In this document: positions 30,210 to 40,186 of the stretch, piece by piece
Layout: the number at the start of each line of letters is the position of its first letter
Numbering within the stretch: the stretch's first letter is position 1
Source: Mediterraneibacter faecis JCM 15917
Lineage (GTDB): Bacteria > Bacillota > Clostridia > Lachnospirales > Lachnospiraceae
Length of the DNA stretch: 64,000 bases
Direction: 5' to 3'
Assembly: GCA_001312505.1 (NCBI GenBank)
Contig: BBDW01000010.1
Span: 62,001-126,000, forward strand
Translations under genes and position numbers: made by a program
The notes under the pieces: model-generated
The model's database searches: none
Told to the model about the DNA's origin: nothing
Seen by the model: only the letters and a program-made list of their open reading frames with translations

Positions 30210-31285
30210 ATGAAAACATATTTAGTAACCGGTGGAGCCGGATTTATCGGAAGCAATTATATTCATTATATGTTTAAAAAGTATAAGGATATTAAAATTG
30301 TTAATCTGGATAAACTTACTTATGCAGGAAATCCGGAAAATCTGAAAGAATTTGAAAACAATGAAAACTATGTCTTTATTAAAGAAGACATCTGTAATGC
30401 AGAAGCTGTGAATAAGATTTTCCAGGAGTACGATATTGACAGAGTTGTACATTTTGCGGCAGAGAGCCACGTAGACAGAAGTATCAAGAATCCGGAGATT
30501 TTTGTGCAGACGAATGTAATTGGAACGACAGTTCTTTTGAATGCTGCAAGAAATGCATGGGAACAGGAAGACGGAACCTATAAAGAAGGGAAAAAGTTCC
30601 TCCATGTATCAACAGATGAGGTGTATGGATCTCTGGAGGAGGATGGGACATTCTTTTATGAGACAACACCGTATTCACCACACAGTCCATATTCAGCAAG
30701 TAAGGCATCTTCAGACATGTTGGTAAAGGCTTATATTGATACTTATAAGTTCCCGGCCAATATTACAAATTGCAGTAACAACTATGGACCATATCAGTTC
30801 CGGAGAAACTGATTCCACTGATCATCAATAATGCTTTGAACGGAAAGAAAATTCCGGTTTATGGAGATGGACTCAATATCAGAGACTGGTTGTATGTAGA
30901 AGATCATGCTAAGGGAATCGATATGGTACAGGAAAAGGGCAGACTGGGTGAGACTTATAATATTGGCGGACACAATGAGCGCAGAAATATCGAGATTGTG
31001 AAGACAATCTTGAAACTGCTCTATGATGTACTTCCGGAAACTGACCCACGCAGAGAACATATTAATGAAAATCTGATCGAATATGTCGAAGACAGAAAAG
31101 GGCATGACAGAAGATATGCAATCGCACCGGACAAAATCCGCAAAGAAGTTGGCTGGGAGCCGGAGACAGACTTTGAGACGGGAATCCGTAAAACGATAAA
31201 ATGGTATCTCAAGAATCTGGACTGGATGGAGAACATTACAAGCGGAGAATATCAGAACTATTATAAAGAGATGTATCATCTGTAA
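30210..31285 (+). CDS. rmlB: dTDP-glucose 4,6-dehydratase RmlB (one frameshift)
   Basis: A short-chain dehydrogenase-type enzyme of about 358 residues that makes dTDP-4-keto-6-deoxyglucose with bound NAD. Visible are YLVTGGAGFIGSNYIHYM, DKLTYAGNPENL, VHFAAESHVDRSI, the catalytic stretch YSASKASSDM, NCSNNYGPYQF and VYGDGLNIRDWLYVEDH. The frame breaks at 30800-30801: a third C restores YQFPEKLIPLIINNAL. A single-copy nucleotide-sugar enzyme with such an exact repair is very unlikely to be a real pseudogene. RmlA follows; rmlC and rmlD are not in the window. Confidence 0.93.
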
Positions 31286-31310
31286 ATAGTAGATGAATGG
31301 AGCAGATCAT

Positions 31311-32210
<900 letters not shown>

Positions 32211-32212
32211 AT

Positions 32213-32280
32213 AAAGGCAGGTATTATGACACAAAGAAGTGAAAGCTGAATGAAAATGTGGCATAATATCTGCTTTTGGT
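32213..32280 (+). terminator. Long stem-loop ending the polysaccharide operon
   Basis: AAAGGCAGGTATTATG and CATAATATCTGCTTTT form a 16-pair stem with two G-T pairs around a 33-base loop, followed by a short T run. It probably ends transcription of the locus. Confidence 0.6.
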
Positions 32281-32338
32281 ATTTGGTGGGAAGAGTAATT
32301 TTACAGATTGCAAAATTTGTAAAAACATGGATGGTTAA

Positions 32339-32367
32339 TTGACGCTCCGGATTTTAGGTGATATACT
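32339..32367 (+). promoter_or_regulatory. Promoter of the large surface-protein gene
   Basis: TTGACG (32339-32344), a 17-base spacer and TATACT (32362-32367) lie about 190 bases ahead of the start codon. The leader contains a G7 run at 32471 and AAAGGAGAAC just before the gene; I see no other structure in this 340-base gap. Confidence 0.65.
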
Positions 32368-32554
32368 ATATCTAATATGGACTTACTATTTGTTTTTGTT
32401 GAATTATTTACTTATAATTATTGCAGGCACGTTTGAATCAAGGAAGGAGGGTAGGTCCAAAGAAGAAAAAGGGGGGGTGATGACGGGCGAAAAATGGATA
32501 GGGCGCTCAGAGGAGAGTATGAAAATTGTTTGAGAAAGGAAATAAAGGAGAACT

Positions 32555-35500
32555 ATGAAAAAGAAAAAGACACAACTTTTAGGTATCGTTCTTTCAGCTG
32601 CTATGCTTGCAACATCTGTTCCGGCTCCTGTTTATGCAGAACCGACAGATAATGTGGCAGAAGAAGAGAACAATGGTGCCGTAGTTGCTCAGGAACCAAC
32701 AGAAGATGCAGAAAATTCTGATGCAGCAGATAAAGTAACTCCTGAAGATGAGCAGACACAGGAAGAAGCACCAACAGCTCAGGTTGAAGAAGGAGAGAAG
32801 AATATCACTGTAGAAGATGGATATACAGTTTCTATCCCATCAATTAATTTTCAAGGGGCTAATGCAGCAGTAGCAGAAGCCATTGCGAAAGACGTAGAAA
32901 TTGATGAAAAAGATCCAGTAATCAAGAGCTTGCGTGGAGCATTGGAAGGTCTGGAACTTGAAGGCGGCGAAGCAGGAATTGAAGACGATATATCTACAAT
33001 TGCACAGTATGCTGCAGAAGAAAAGAAGAATGCATTGTCAGAAGACCAGATTAATACAGTTGTTGGAATGTACCAGCAGTATCTGAATCAGTGGAAAGAT
33101 AATGCGGAATACTTAGGAGTTCAGAATCCATTTTTCCTTGACTTTAATGATGAAAAAGATGGTCTTGGAATTATGGGAGAGATGCTTGCACTTGACGGAG
33201 CATCTGTGGATGATGTCAGAAATGGTAAATACAGTTATGATGATCTGACAGGTATGATCATGAACTTCATGTATGGAGATAAGCTGGGTATTCAGTATTA
33301 TGGTAAAGATGTTACCAGTGCAAGAGATTCCGTGCTTGATGCTATCTCAAAATCAGGAGCAAAGACTACAGCACAGAAGCTTCTTGTTATTAACGACTGG
33401 CTTGCACATGAGAATACATTTGATATGTCTTATATCATGAACTCAGGCAAGAATGATGAAGATAAACCGATGATCGCAAAGAATCCTCAGAAACAGGAGC
33501 ACGAGCAGGATGTTTATAATGTGGTTTATTCTGAATACGAGAAGCAGATTAAACAGAACTTCCATGATCAGATTTTTGCAGGAATCGAAAATAATCTTCT
33601 CCAGCAGTTTTATGAAAAAGCAATCCAGAACATCGTATATCAGCAGGCTTTAGGAAAAGATGAAAGCGCTGCTACAGATGAAGAGAAAAAAGCTGCACAG
33701 GAGCAGGCAGAAGGATTTGTTCAGCAGAACAAAGACGCTATTGATGCGGATCCAGATGGATTTGTAAGAGAGAAGTTTAACGCAGAAGTAGCAGATCAGT
33801 TAAAAACACAGGCAGATGCATTTATTAAAGATGCAGAAGAAAATGGAGTCGAGGTTCAGCCAGGGACAAAGATGACAGTAGAGCAGCTGACTCAGAACTC
33901 TATGGCGAACGATAAGATTGTGGATCTTGACGGAGATGGAACAAACGATACTACAGCAAATGATGCTGTTCCGATTTATGCTAAACAGGCTGCAGAAGGT
34001 CTTACAACAGGTATTCTTAATTACTGGGAAGGTACTCAGTTTGGAGCACTTGGGTTTGGGACATCTGTATGTCTTGGATATTCGAAGGCATATACATATC
34101 TTGTACAGTGCATGGATAAGAATATCTATCTGAAAGATGCAAATGCAGGATATACAAGTTCTAACTGGAAGACATCAAAAGACTTGTATTACGATGCAGA
34201 TGGAAAGATTGATACAAATGCAGGTTATACAGTTGACCTTGTAAGAATCTCCTTCCAGTCAGAAGTTACAATGTTTGGTCATACAGAAGACAATTTCGCA
34301 TCCGATCATTATTGGAATGCTGTTAAGGTAGATGGAAAATGGTATTATGTAGATCCATGCTATACAGACGTATATACAGAGGTTATGAGCCGTGATCGTG
34401 TAGAGACAGATGGAGATATGAGTCATGCATTCTTCATGTTCAGTCACAGCAGTTCAGAAAGTCTGTATAATGGAAATTACAGTGAGATCAGATCACTTTA
34501 TAAGGATACAGCAAACGATCAGACGTATGAAAAGGCATGGATGGCACGTGCAGCAAGTAATGTATACTCTGATGGAACTTATATGTACTATCTGTATGAT
34601 TCTACAGATCTGTTCTCAAGAGCATCCGGAAGTATGTCAACTCAGCAGAAATCAGCAGAATATAAGCTGGTTCGTCATAAGATTACTGATTCCGACGGAG
34701 GAGAGGGAGACAGTGATTATGAGACATTGATTGATTTTACAGCAAAAGACAATGAGGATGACACAGATACTTATGTAAAAGTTCGCAACAAAGATGGCGA
34801 ATTAGTAAAGGATAAGGCACTTACAAAACTGTATGCACAGTTTAAAGATGAGCAGAGTGTTTACCCATCAATTGGACTTACAGCCGCTCTTTACAATGGA
34901 ATACTTTACTTCAATGTATCAAATGACATCATGTCTTATGATCCAGCAACAGGAAAAGTAGCAACTGTGAAAGAATATAATACAGTATCAGCAGTTCGTG
35001 ACGAAACAAAATTATTCGGCGGTATGGCATTCAGCACAGTAGCTAATGGAACTGATGGAGCACTTACTGTTGAGAATCATCCGATTGCAGGATTGACAAT
35101 TAAAAGTGACGGAACAATGGTTGTATCCATTGCTACAAACTTTGCATTCATTTCCGGAAAAACAAGCATGACTGATCATAATAGTTACGGATATGAATTT
35201 GAAGAAACAGACTATAATCCGAATTACACAAATTATAAAAAGTATGCAAGTATCATGGGTGACCAGAAGAACGATAATGACGAGTTCATGTGGTCAGCAA
35301 ACTTTGTGGACAAAGTTGATATGAAAAAACTTGCAGGCTCTTCTCATGATTATAAAGAAGTGACTGTACCAGCGTTCTGTGGACGTAATGAATTTACAGA
35401 AGAGCGTTGTTCTGACTGTGGACTGATTAAAGAAGGCACACGAAACGAAAAGAAAGATACAGCTCATGAGCATCATTACATCAAGTTTCATGAGGTATAT

Positions 35501-37099
35501 TATACAAAATCAAACGATACAGCAAATGAAGCTGACAACTACGTATGCCCAGAATGTGGAGCTTGTATTACAGAACCTGTAAAATCAAAATTTGAGCAGG
35601 CAAATACAACTTATGAAAAGAGAAAAGCAATTTGGGATGCAGCACAGAAGAACGCAGCTGAAGGTCATGCTTATTCTGTAGAAGATGCAGAATGGAGTGA
35701 AGATAACGCAACAGTTACATTCCAGACTTTAAAATGTGAATCTTGTGCAAATAAAGTAGATAAACTTGATTGTTTACTTTCCTCTGATACAAATGAAACA
35801 AATAAAGCAAACATTGATTCTATTCAGAAGAAACTGGCGGATAAAGTTACAGTTGAGACAAAAGTTGTTGAAAGAACTGGTGTATGTACTGATGGTATAG
35901 TTACTCTTTACAAAGCAGAAGGTAAGACTGCAGATGGATATAAATATAAAATATCCAGAAGTGTAAAAGGTGAAGCAGGAAAGCACGCATACGATGATGT
36001 AAAATTCAACTGGGATGCAGCAGCAATCAAAGATGATGATGGAAACATCACAGGTTATAAGACAGATCAGAAAGAAGGCACTTCAGTAACAGTTGATGAA
36101 GTGAAGTGTTCCGTATGTGGAGAAGTTCAGAAAAATGTATCCGTATCTGTAGTAAAAGATACAGATGCATATAAAGCACCTACATGTGAAGAAGCAGGAA
36201 AAGATGTTTATGTAGCAACAGTAACATCAACAGATGATAATACTGTACTTGCAAAAGAGACAAAAGAAGTAGCAATTGCAAAACTTGGTCACAAATACGG
36301 CGATCCGGTATGGTCAGACTGGGAAGAAAAAGATGGTAAGTGGACAACAACAGCAACATTTACATGTGCAAATGATGCAACACATGTTCAGACACCGGAA
36401 GTTAAGATCGATAGTGAAACAGTCGAGAAAGCAACTTATACAAAAGAAGGAAAAGTTGTTTATACAGCGTCCGTAACATCACCAGATGGAAAGAAAGTTG
36501 TTAATCCGACAACTAAGGAAATCGTAGTTGAAAAAGAAAGACTTGCAGCAGTAGAAAACCTGAAAGCATCTTCTTCAGTAGGTAAGGTAAAACTTACATG
36601 GAGTGAAGTGAAGGACGCAGAAGGATACCTGATCTATGGAATCCGTGGAGGCGGTAACAAGTATGGCTATATCGGTATGACATCTAAGACATCGTTCGTT
36701 GATGTAAAAGCAATTACAAGTGATTACAACTATTACTGGGTATTTGCATATTGCAAAGATGAGAATGGCAAGATGTATCCAGGACTGACAGCACATTATG
36801 TATATGGTAAGGCACAGAAATGCGCAGCTGTTACAGACCTGAAAGCTTCATCTGTAAAGGGTGGAGTAAAACTTACATGGACGAAGTCAGCCGGAGCAGA
36901 AGGATATCTTGTATATGGAATCCATCCAGGCGAGAAATATGGTTACATTGGTATGACAACAAAAGGCACAACATTTACAGATAAGAAGGCATCCAGCACA
37001 GATTGGAACTTCTACTGGGTATTCCCATACCATACAGACTCTAACGGAAACAAGGTTGTTGGTGGAACACCGGAGTATGTATATGGAAAAGCAAAATAA
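32555..37099 (+). CDS. Large secreted transglutaminase-like surface protein with repeat tail
   Basis: A 1514-residue exported protein. A signal peptide (LGIVLSAAMLATSVPAPVYA) is followed by an acidic low-complexity region and a helical part to about residue 490. Residues 495-620 have a transglutaminase/protease-like core: Cys in GTSVCLGYSKAYTYLVQ, His in DHYWNAVKVDGKWYYVDPCYTD and the Asp after it. A beta-rich region follows, then repeats carrying C-x-x-C pairs (ERCSDCG, YVCPECGAC, LKCESC, VKCSVCG) and HKYGDPVWSDW. Residues 1329-1424 and 1425-1514 are the twin modules also found in the GH25 lysozyme. The order suggests a wall-associated enzyme; crosslinking or protease activity is inferred only from the triad. 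Confidence 0.78.
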   Translation: MKKKKTQLLGIVLSAAMLATSVPAPVYAEPTDNVAEEENNGAVVAQEPTEDAENSDAADKVTPEDEQTQEEAPTAQVEEGEKNITVEDGYTVSIPSINFQGANAAVAEAIAKDVEIDEKDPVIKSLRGALEGLELEGGEAGIEDDISTIAQYAAEEKKNALSEDQINTVVGMYQQYLNQWKDNAEYLGVQNPFFLDFNDEKDGLGIMGEMLALDGASVDDVRNGKYSYDDLTGMIMNFMYGDKLGIQYYGKDVTSARDSVLDAISKSGAKTTAQKLLVINDWLAHENTFDMSYIMNSGKNDEDKPMIAKNPQKQEHEQDVYNVVYSEYEKQIKQNFHDQIFAGIENNLLQQFYEKAIQNIVYQQALGKDESAATDEEKKAAQEQAEGFVQQNKDAIDADPDGFVREKFNAEVADQLKTQADAFIKDAEENGVEVQPGTKMTVEQLTQNSMANDKIVDLDGDGTNDTTANDAVPIYAKQAAEGLTTGILNYWEGTQFGALGFGTSVCLGYSKAYTYLVQCMDKNIYLKDANAGYTSSNWKTSKDLYYDADGKIDTNAGYTVDLVRISFQSEVTMFGHTEDNFASDHYWNAVKVDGKWYYVDPCYTDVYTEVMSRDRVETDGDMSHAFFMFSHSSSESLYNGNYSEIRSLYKDTANDQTYEKAWMARAASNVYSDGTYMYYLYDSTDLFSRASGSMSTQQKSAEYKLVRHKITDSDGGEGDSDYETLIDFTAKDNEDDTDTYVKVRNKDGELVKDKALTKLYAQFKDEQSVYPSIGLTAALYNGILYFNVSNDIMSYDPATGKVATVKEYNTVSAVRDETKLFGGMAFSTVANGTDGALTVENHPIAGLTIKSDGTMVVSIATNFAFISGKTSMTDHNSYGYEFEETDYNPNYTNYKKYASIMGDQKNDNDEFMWSANFVDKVDMKKLAGSSHDYKEVTVPAFCGRNEFTEERCSDCGLIKEGTRNEKKDTAHEHHYIKFHEVYYTKSNDTANEADNYVCPECGACITEPVKSKFEQANTTYEKRKAIWDAAQKNAAEGHAYSVEDAEWSEDNATVTFQTLKCESCANKVDKLDCLLSSDTNETNKANIDSIQKKLADKVTVETKVVERTGVCTDGIVTLYKAEGKTADGYKYKISRSVKGEAGKHAYDDVKFNWDAAAIKDDDGNITGYKTDQKEGTSVTVDEVKCSVCGEVQKNVSVSVVKDTDAYKAPTCEEAGKDVYVATVTSTDDNTVLAKETKEVAIAKLGHKYGDPVWSDWEEKDGKWTTTATFTCANDATHVQTPEVKIDSETVEKATYTKEGKVVYTASVTSPDGKKVVNPTTKEIVVEKERLAAVENLKASSSVGKVKLTWSEVKDAEGYLIYGIRGGGNKYGYIGMTSKTSFVDVKAITSDYNYYWVFAYCKDENGKMYPGLTAHYVYGKAQKCAAVTDLKASSVKGGVKLTWTKSAGAEGYLVYGIHPGEKYGYIGMTTKGTTFTDKKASSTDWNFYWVFPYHTDSNGNKVVGGTPEYVYGKAK

Positions 37100-37159
37100 T
37101 TGAATGAGATCTGAATCATAAGTTATAAACAGGATTCAACTTGTGAAGATTATACGCAG

Positions 37160-37190
37160 AAAGCACAGTGATTTATTCACTGTGCTTTTT
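37160..37190 (+). terminator. Terminator after the large surface protein
   Basis: AAAGCACAGTGA and TCACTGTGCTTT form a perfect 12-pair stem with a five-base loop and a T tract. Confidence 0.9.
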
Positions 37191-37292
37191 GCATAATATG
37201 TTTCTCTTTGATTGTGTAAGACACTGAGGGATGATATAATTAATTCAGTTAATAATATTCGTTATATTCCAAATGTAAGGGAGGGAAAGTGT

Positions 37293-38435
37293 ATGAAGAA
37301 GAAGCGAGGCGGGCAGAAAAAAAGAAGGGGGGGGATGGGCCTGTTACTGATTTTATCTATGATAGTTCTGGCTCTTTCAGGCTGCTCTAAGAAAAAGGAG
37401 ACAAAAACAGAAAAACCACCAACTAAGAAAATAGAAGTGGAAAAGCCGGAATCAGTAGAAGAAGTGCCGGAAGAACCGGAAGAAGAAAAGATTCCGGAAA
37501 ATCAAAACCTGCTGACAGGTCTTGCAGATCTGACAGATGCTGCTATTGGTAAACGTCCGGTGGCGGTTATGGTGAATAATATTCCGGCAGCAATGCCACA
37601 GTACGGAGTAGAAAAAGCAGATATTATCTTTGAAATTCCGGTAGAGGGTGATCAGACACGTTTTATGGCTCTTTATGCGGATTATACAACTGTTCCGCAG
37701 ATCTGCGCGATACGAAGCTGCAGATATTATTTCCCGGCACTGTCTCAGGGATTTGATGCGTTTTATGTAAATTGGGGGGGAATTGATGACAGTATCGCAG
37801 ATTATCTGGAAGCTTTGAAACTGGATCAGTATGATGGAATTTACAATGCAGGAGGTCTGTTTGGACGAGATATGGAACGTCGGAATCAGGGGTATGCATT
37901 GGAACACACAGGATATTTTGATGGAACAAAGTTTGCAGAAGTAGTGCAAAATACCGGAAAGAGAACAGACCTTGCAGAGGATAAGAAAGGGACAGCATTT
38001 CAGTTTAATGGATTAAATGAACAAGTGAAACCATCAGAGGATGTGTGTAAGAAAGTGAGTATTGATTTTGGCGCACAGTCCGCTACACTTGTCTATGATG
38101 AAGCAAGCAATACTTATAAAAAAGAAATTGACGGAAATGCCCAGATAGACGGAAAAACAGGAAACCAGCTTGCTTTTACCAATGTGTTTGTGTTAGAGAC
38201 CACTATCTCTGTCAAAGATGATTTGGGACATAAAGCAGTTGACTGGGATGGCTGGGAAGACTCCATGGGATATTATATTTCGAATGGTGCAAAACAGAAG
38301 ATTCATTGGAGTAAAGAGGAAAATAATGAATTATCAAGATTAACATTTTATGATGAATCAGGAAATGAAATATCAATTAACCGCGGAAAGAGCTATATTG
38401 CATTTAACTATCCGAATCAGACAGCATATGAGTAA
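37293..38435 (+). CDS. DUF3048 (YerB-like) lipoprotein
   Basis: A 380-residue exported lipoprotein. After a very basic N-terminus and a hydrophobic segment the lipobox ALSGC appears, so the mature protein is anchored through that cysteine; an acidic E/P-rich linker follows. The domain VAVMVNNIPAAMPQYGVEKADIIFE, AIRSCRYYF and VFVLETTISVKD match DUF3048. Function is unknown; members may act at the cell envelope. ATG 37293 is chosen because AAGGGAGGG precedes it. G8 at 37327 and G7 at 37764 probably insert glycines (KKRRGGMG and VNWGGIDD). Confidence 0.85.
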   Translation: MKKKRGGQKKRRGGMGLLLILSMIVLALSGCSKKKETKTEKPPTKKIEVEKPESVEEVPEEPEEEKIPENQNLLTGLADLTDAAIGKRPVAVMVNNIPAAMPQYGVEKADIIFEIPVEGDQTRFMALYADYTTVPQICAIRSCRYYFPALSQGFDAFYVNWGGIDDSIADYLEALKLDQYDGIYNAGGLFGRDMERRNQGYALEHTGYFDGTKFAEVVQNTGKRTDLAEDKKGTAFQFNGLNEQVKPSEDVCKKVSIDFGAQSATLVYDEASNTYKKEIDGNAQIDGKTGNQLAFTNVFVLETTISVKDDLGHKAVDWDGWEDSMGYYISNGAKQKIHWSKEENNELSRLTFYDESGNEISINRGKSYIAFNYPNQTAYE

Positions 38436-38440
38436 ACAAA

Positions 38441-38495
38441 TAATCCCCCCCTGCCAGTTGCAGATTGATTTGAAATAGCAACAGGTAGGGGATTA
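38441..38495. terminator. Bidirectional terminator with a C7 bulge
   Basis: Left arm TAATC7TGCCAGTTGC and right arm GCAACAGGTAGGGGATTA would pair at 16 of 18 positions if the C run had four bases instead of seven (38445-38451). It lies between convergent genes. The three extra C have no partner. Confidence 0.8.
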
Positions 38496-38513
38496 CTTTA
38501 TAGATGTTCATTT

Positions 38514-39983
38514 TTAGTTGACTTCAAGCATAATTTCTATTGCACGAATTGCATGCTGAAGCATGGAGACGACAGTGTTATGGCTATTTTTATCAACATT
38601 AGAATTCCAAACATCATCGAAGAACTCTTCAAAGATACGATGCAATAGAATCTTATTCGGAATGCAGATATTATATTCCGGAGTTAGTTTCTTTAAACGA
38701 AGATAGCACATGGAATCTGACATGAAAAGTGTCGGGTGTGCTATATGCTGATGATCAGAAAGAAGTCCTTCCGGAAGAACGCATACGTGCATAAAATCAA
38801 GTCTGTTTAACATTTGCTCCAGGTTCTTAAGGCAACGCAGTCTTTGCGATATAGTTAACGACATTCTTACACCAAAGAAATCAAGTTCTCCAGTAACTGT
38901 GAAATCTTTTAATACTGAAGCATAAATGATCAGATGGATTGGTGTGGTCTCCAAAATACGTTGTGTCAGGTGAGTTAGTTTTTTGATGTCTTGCTTTTGG
39001 AGGTCATTGTTATTCAGGCAGTATTCATCCAGAAGTTCCATGCATAAATCTTCTGGAAGAAAATGCTCTGTCAGATGTCCGATGAGACAATATTGATTCT
39101 GCGAAATTAGTGCCTGCTCATATTCAAATCGGTGAATCATTTCTGAAATTGTTGTTTTACGGATCAACAATGTTTCCTTATTGCAAAGAAGCCGAATCTT
39201 ATGATATAGTTCATTGGTTAGATCACTGTCTTCAATTGTAGTGATTCCAAGACAGTGATTGCTGTCCACTAGCATTCCTGAGATTGCGTAAGTGTCTCTG
39301 ATTGCAAAAATAAGTTTGCGCTGTGCCTGTGAACCACTATAAAGATTAAAATCAATATTTGCGAGATTGGTCATCACATTCATTAGAAACCCAGCAGTAT
39401 AAGTAGGAGTTGAAGCGGCAGATTCTAGGTCTATAAGGAGTGAAAAATGTACACCTGGAAGAATAAGATTCCGGTCTCCGTGTGCACTGTTGAGTTCTGC
39501 AATCAAAAGCTGGTAATTAGGATCGACATTCAAAATATCAACAATTGCGTATACGTTTAGAGAATTAACTTTTCGAAGTGAAGGATGTTTCATTTTAAAA
39601 ATGAATTGGTCTAATGTAAGCTCCGGATAATAAGAAATCTTTGGAGCTATTTCTGTACCGGTTGAGTTTTGTAATTCTTTTACATACATATATTCAGATT
39701 CGAGATTGTCATAAATAGCAGTTTCAAGATTTTTGATATCCTGTAGCTGATATTCCTGTAACAGTTGTGTAGTGCTTTCTTCCGAAAGAGCTTCAACAAT
39801 ACAGTGACTGATAGCCTGAAGTGTATTTTCATGATTTTTTTCAGTTGGCAACAGTTTTCCGCTGATCCATTTACTGATATAGGAGTCATCATACTGAACA
39901 GCTTTTGCGAGAATACTATTTTTTAGCTCAGCAGTAGCCATAAGGTGTTCTAGCAAAATGCTGAAACGGTTTTTATCTTTCAT
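38514..39983 (-). CDS. HTH-domain regulator with uncharacterised sensor region
   Basis: A 489-residue soluble protein. Residues about 20-45 read LKNSILAKAVQYDDSYISKWISGKLLP, a lambda-repressor-like (XRE) helix-turn-helix. The remaining 430 residues have mixed alpha/beta character and no motif I recognise; no membrane helix or signal peptide is seen. It is transcribed divergently from the acyl-adenylating enzyme with 200 bases between them, the usual arrangement of a local regulator and its target. That link is inference from position. The frame is intact and the composition matches neighbours. Confidence 0.65.
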   Translation of the reverse strand: MKDKNRFSILLEHLMATAELKNSILAKAVQYDDSYISKWISGKLLPTEKNHENTLQAISHCIVEALSEESTTQLLQEYQLQDIKNLETAIYDNLESEYMYVKELQNSTGTEIAPKISYYPELTLDQFIFKMKHPSLRKVNSLNVYAIVDILNVDPNYQLLIAELNSAHGDRNLILPGVHFSLLIDLESAASTPTYTAGFLMNVMTNLANIDFNLYSGSQAQRKLIFAIRDTYAISGMLVDSNHCLGITTIEDSDLTNELYHKIRLLCNKETLLIRKTTISEMIHRFEYEQALISQNQYCLIGHLTEHFLPEDLCMELLDEYCLNNNDLQKQDIKKLTHLTQRILETTPIHLIIYASVLKDFTVTGELDFFGVRMSLTISQRLRCLKNLEQMLNRLDFMHVCVLPEGLLSDHQHIAHPTLFMSDSMCYLRLKKLTPEYNICIPNKILLHRIFEEFFDDVWNSNVDKNSHNTVVSMLQHAIRAIEIMLEVN

Positions 39984-40186
39984 ATTTTTGTTATATTACA
40001 GAGTATAGAATAACTTGTAATATGTCCCCCCCCTTCCTTTTAAAAATACTTTAAAGAAGTTGATAGTATGATATTAGTTTAGAACAGAGGAAATAAAATT
40101 GCAATAAAAGAACCATAATTTACCTACTGATTTTGTATTTATTTCCAAAACGAAGCGTGAAAAACAAAAGAAAAGAGGATAAAATT
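39984..40186. promoter_or_regulatory. Divergent intergenic region
   Basis: About 200 AT-rich bases between the regulator and the ligase. It holds ATTAC...GTAAT arms 17 bases apart near 39995-40021, an unpaired C8 run at 40025-40032, and the ribosome binding site AAAGAGGATAAAATT for the ligase. No convincing -35/-10 pair could be fixed. Confidence 0.4.

Noticed and set aside
32339-32533. 64-residue ORF upstream of the large surface protein
   Set aside because: Its first bases form the -35 and -10 of the promoter, it has no ribosome binding site, and it contains a G7 run; it is leader DNA.
38514-39983. Regulator as a transposase or integrase
   Set aside because: No DDE or tyrosine-recombinase motif, no terminal repeats nearby; only an HTH is visible.
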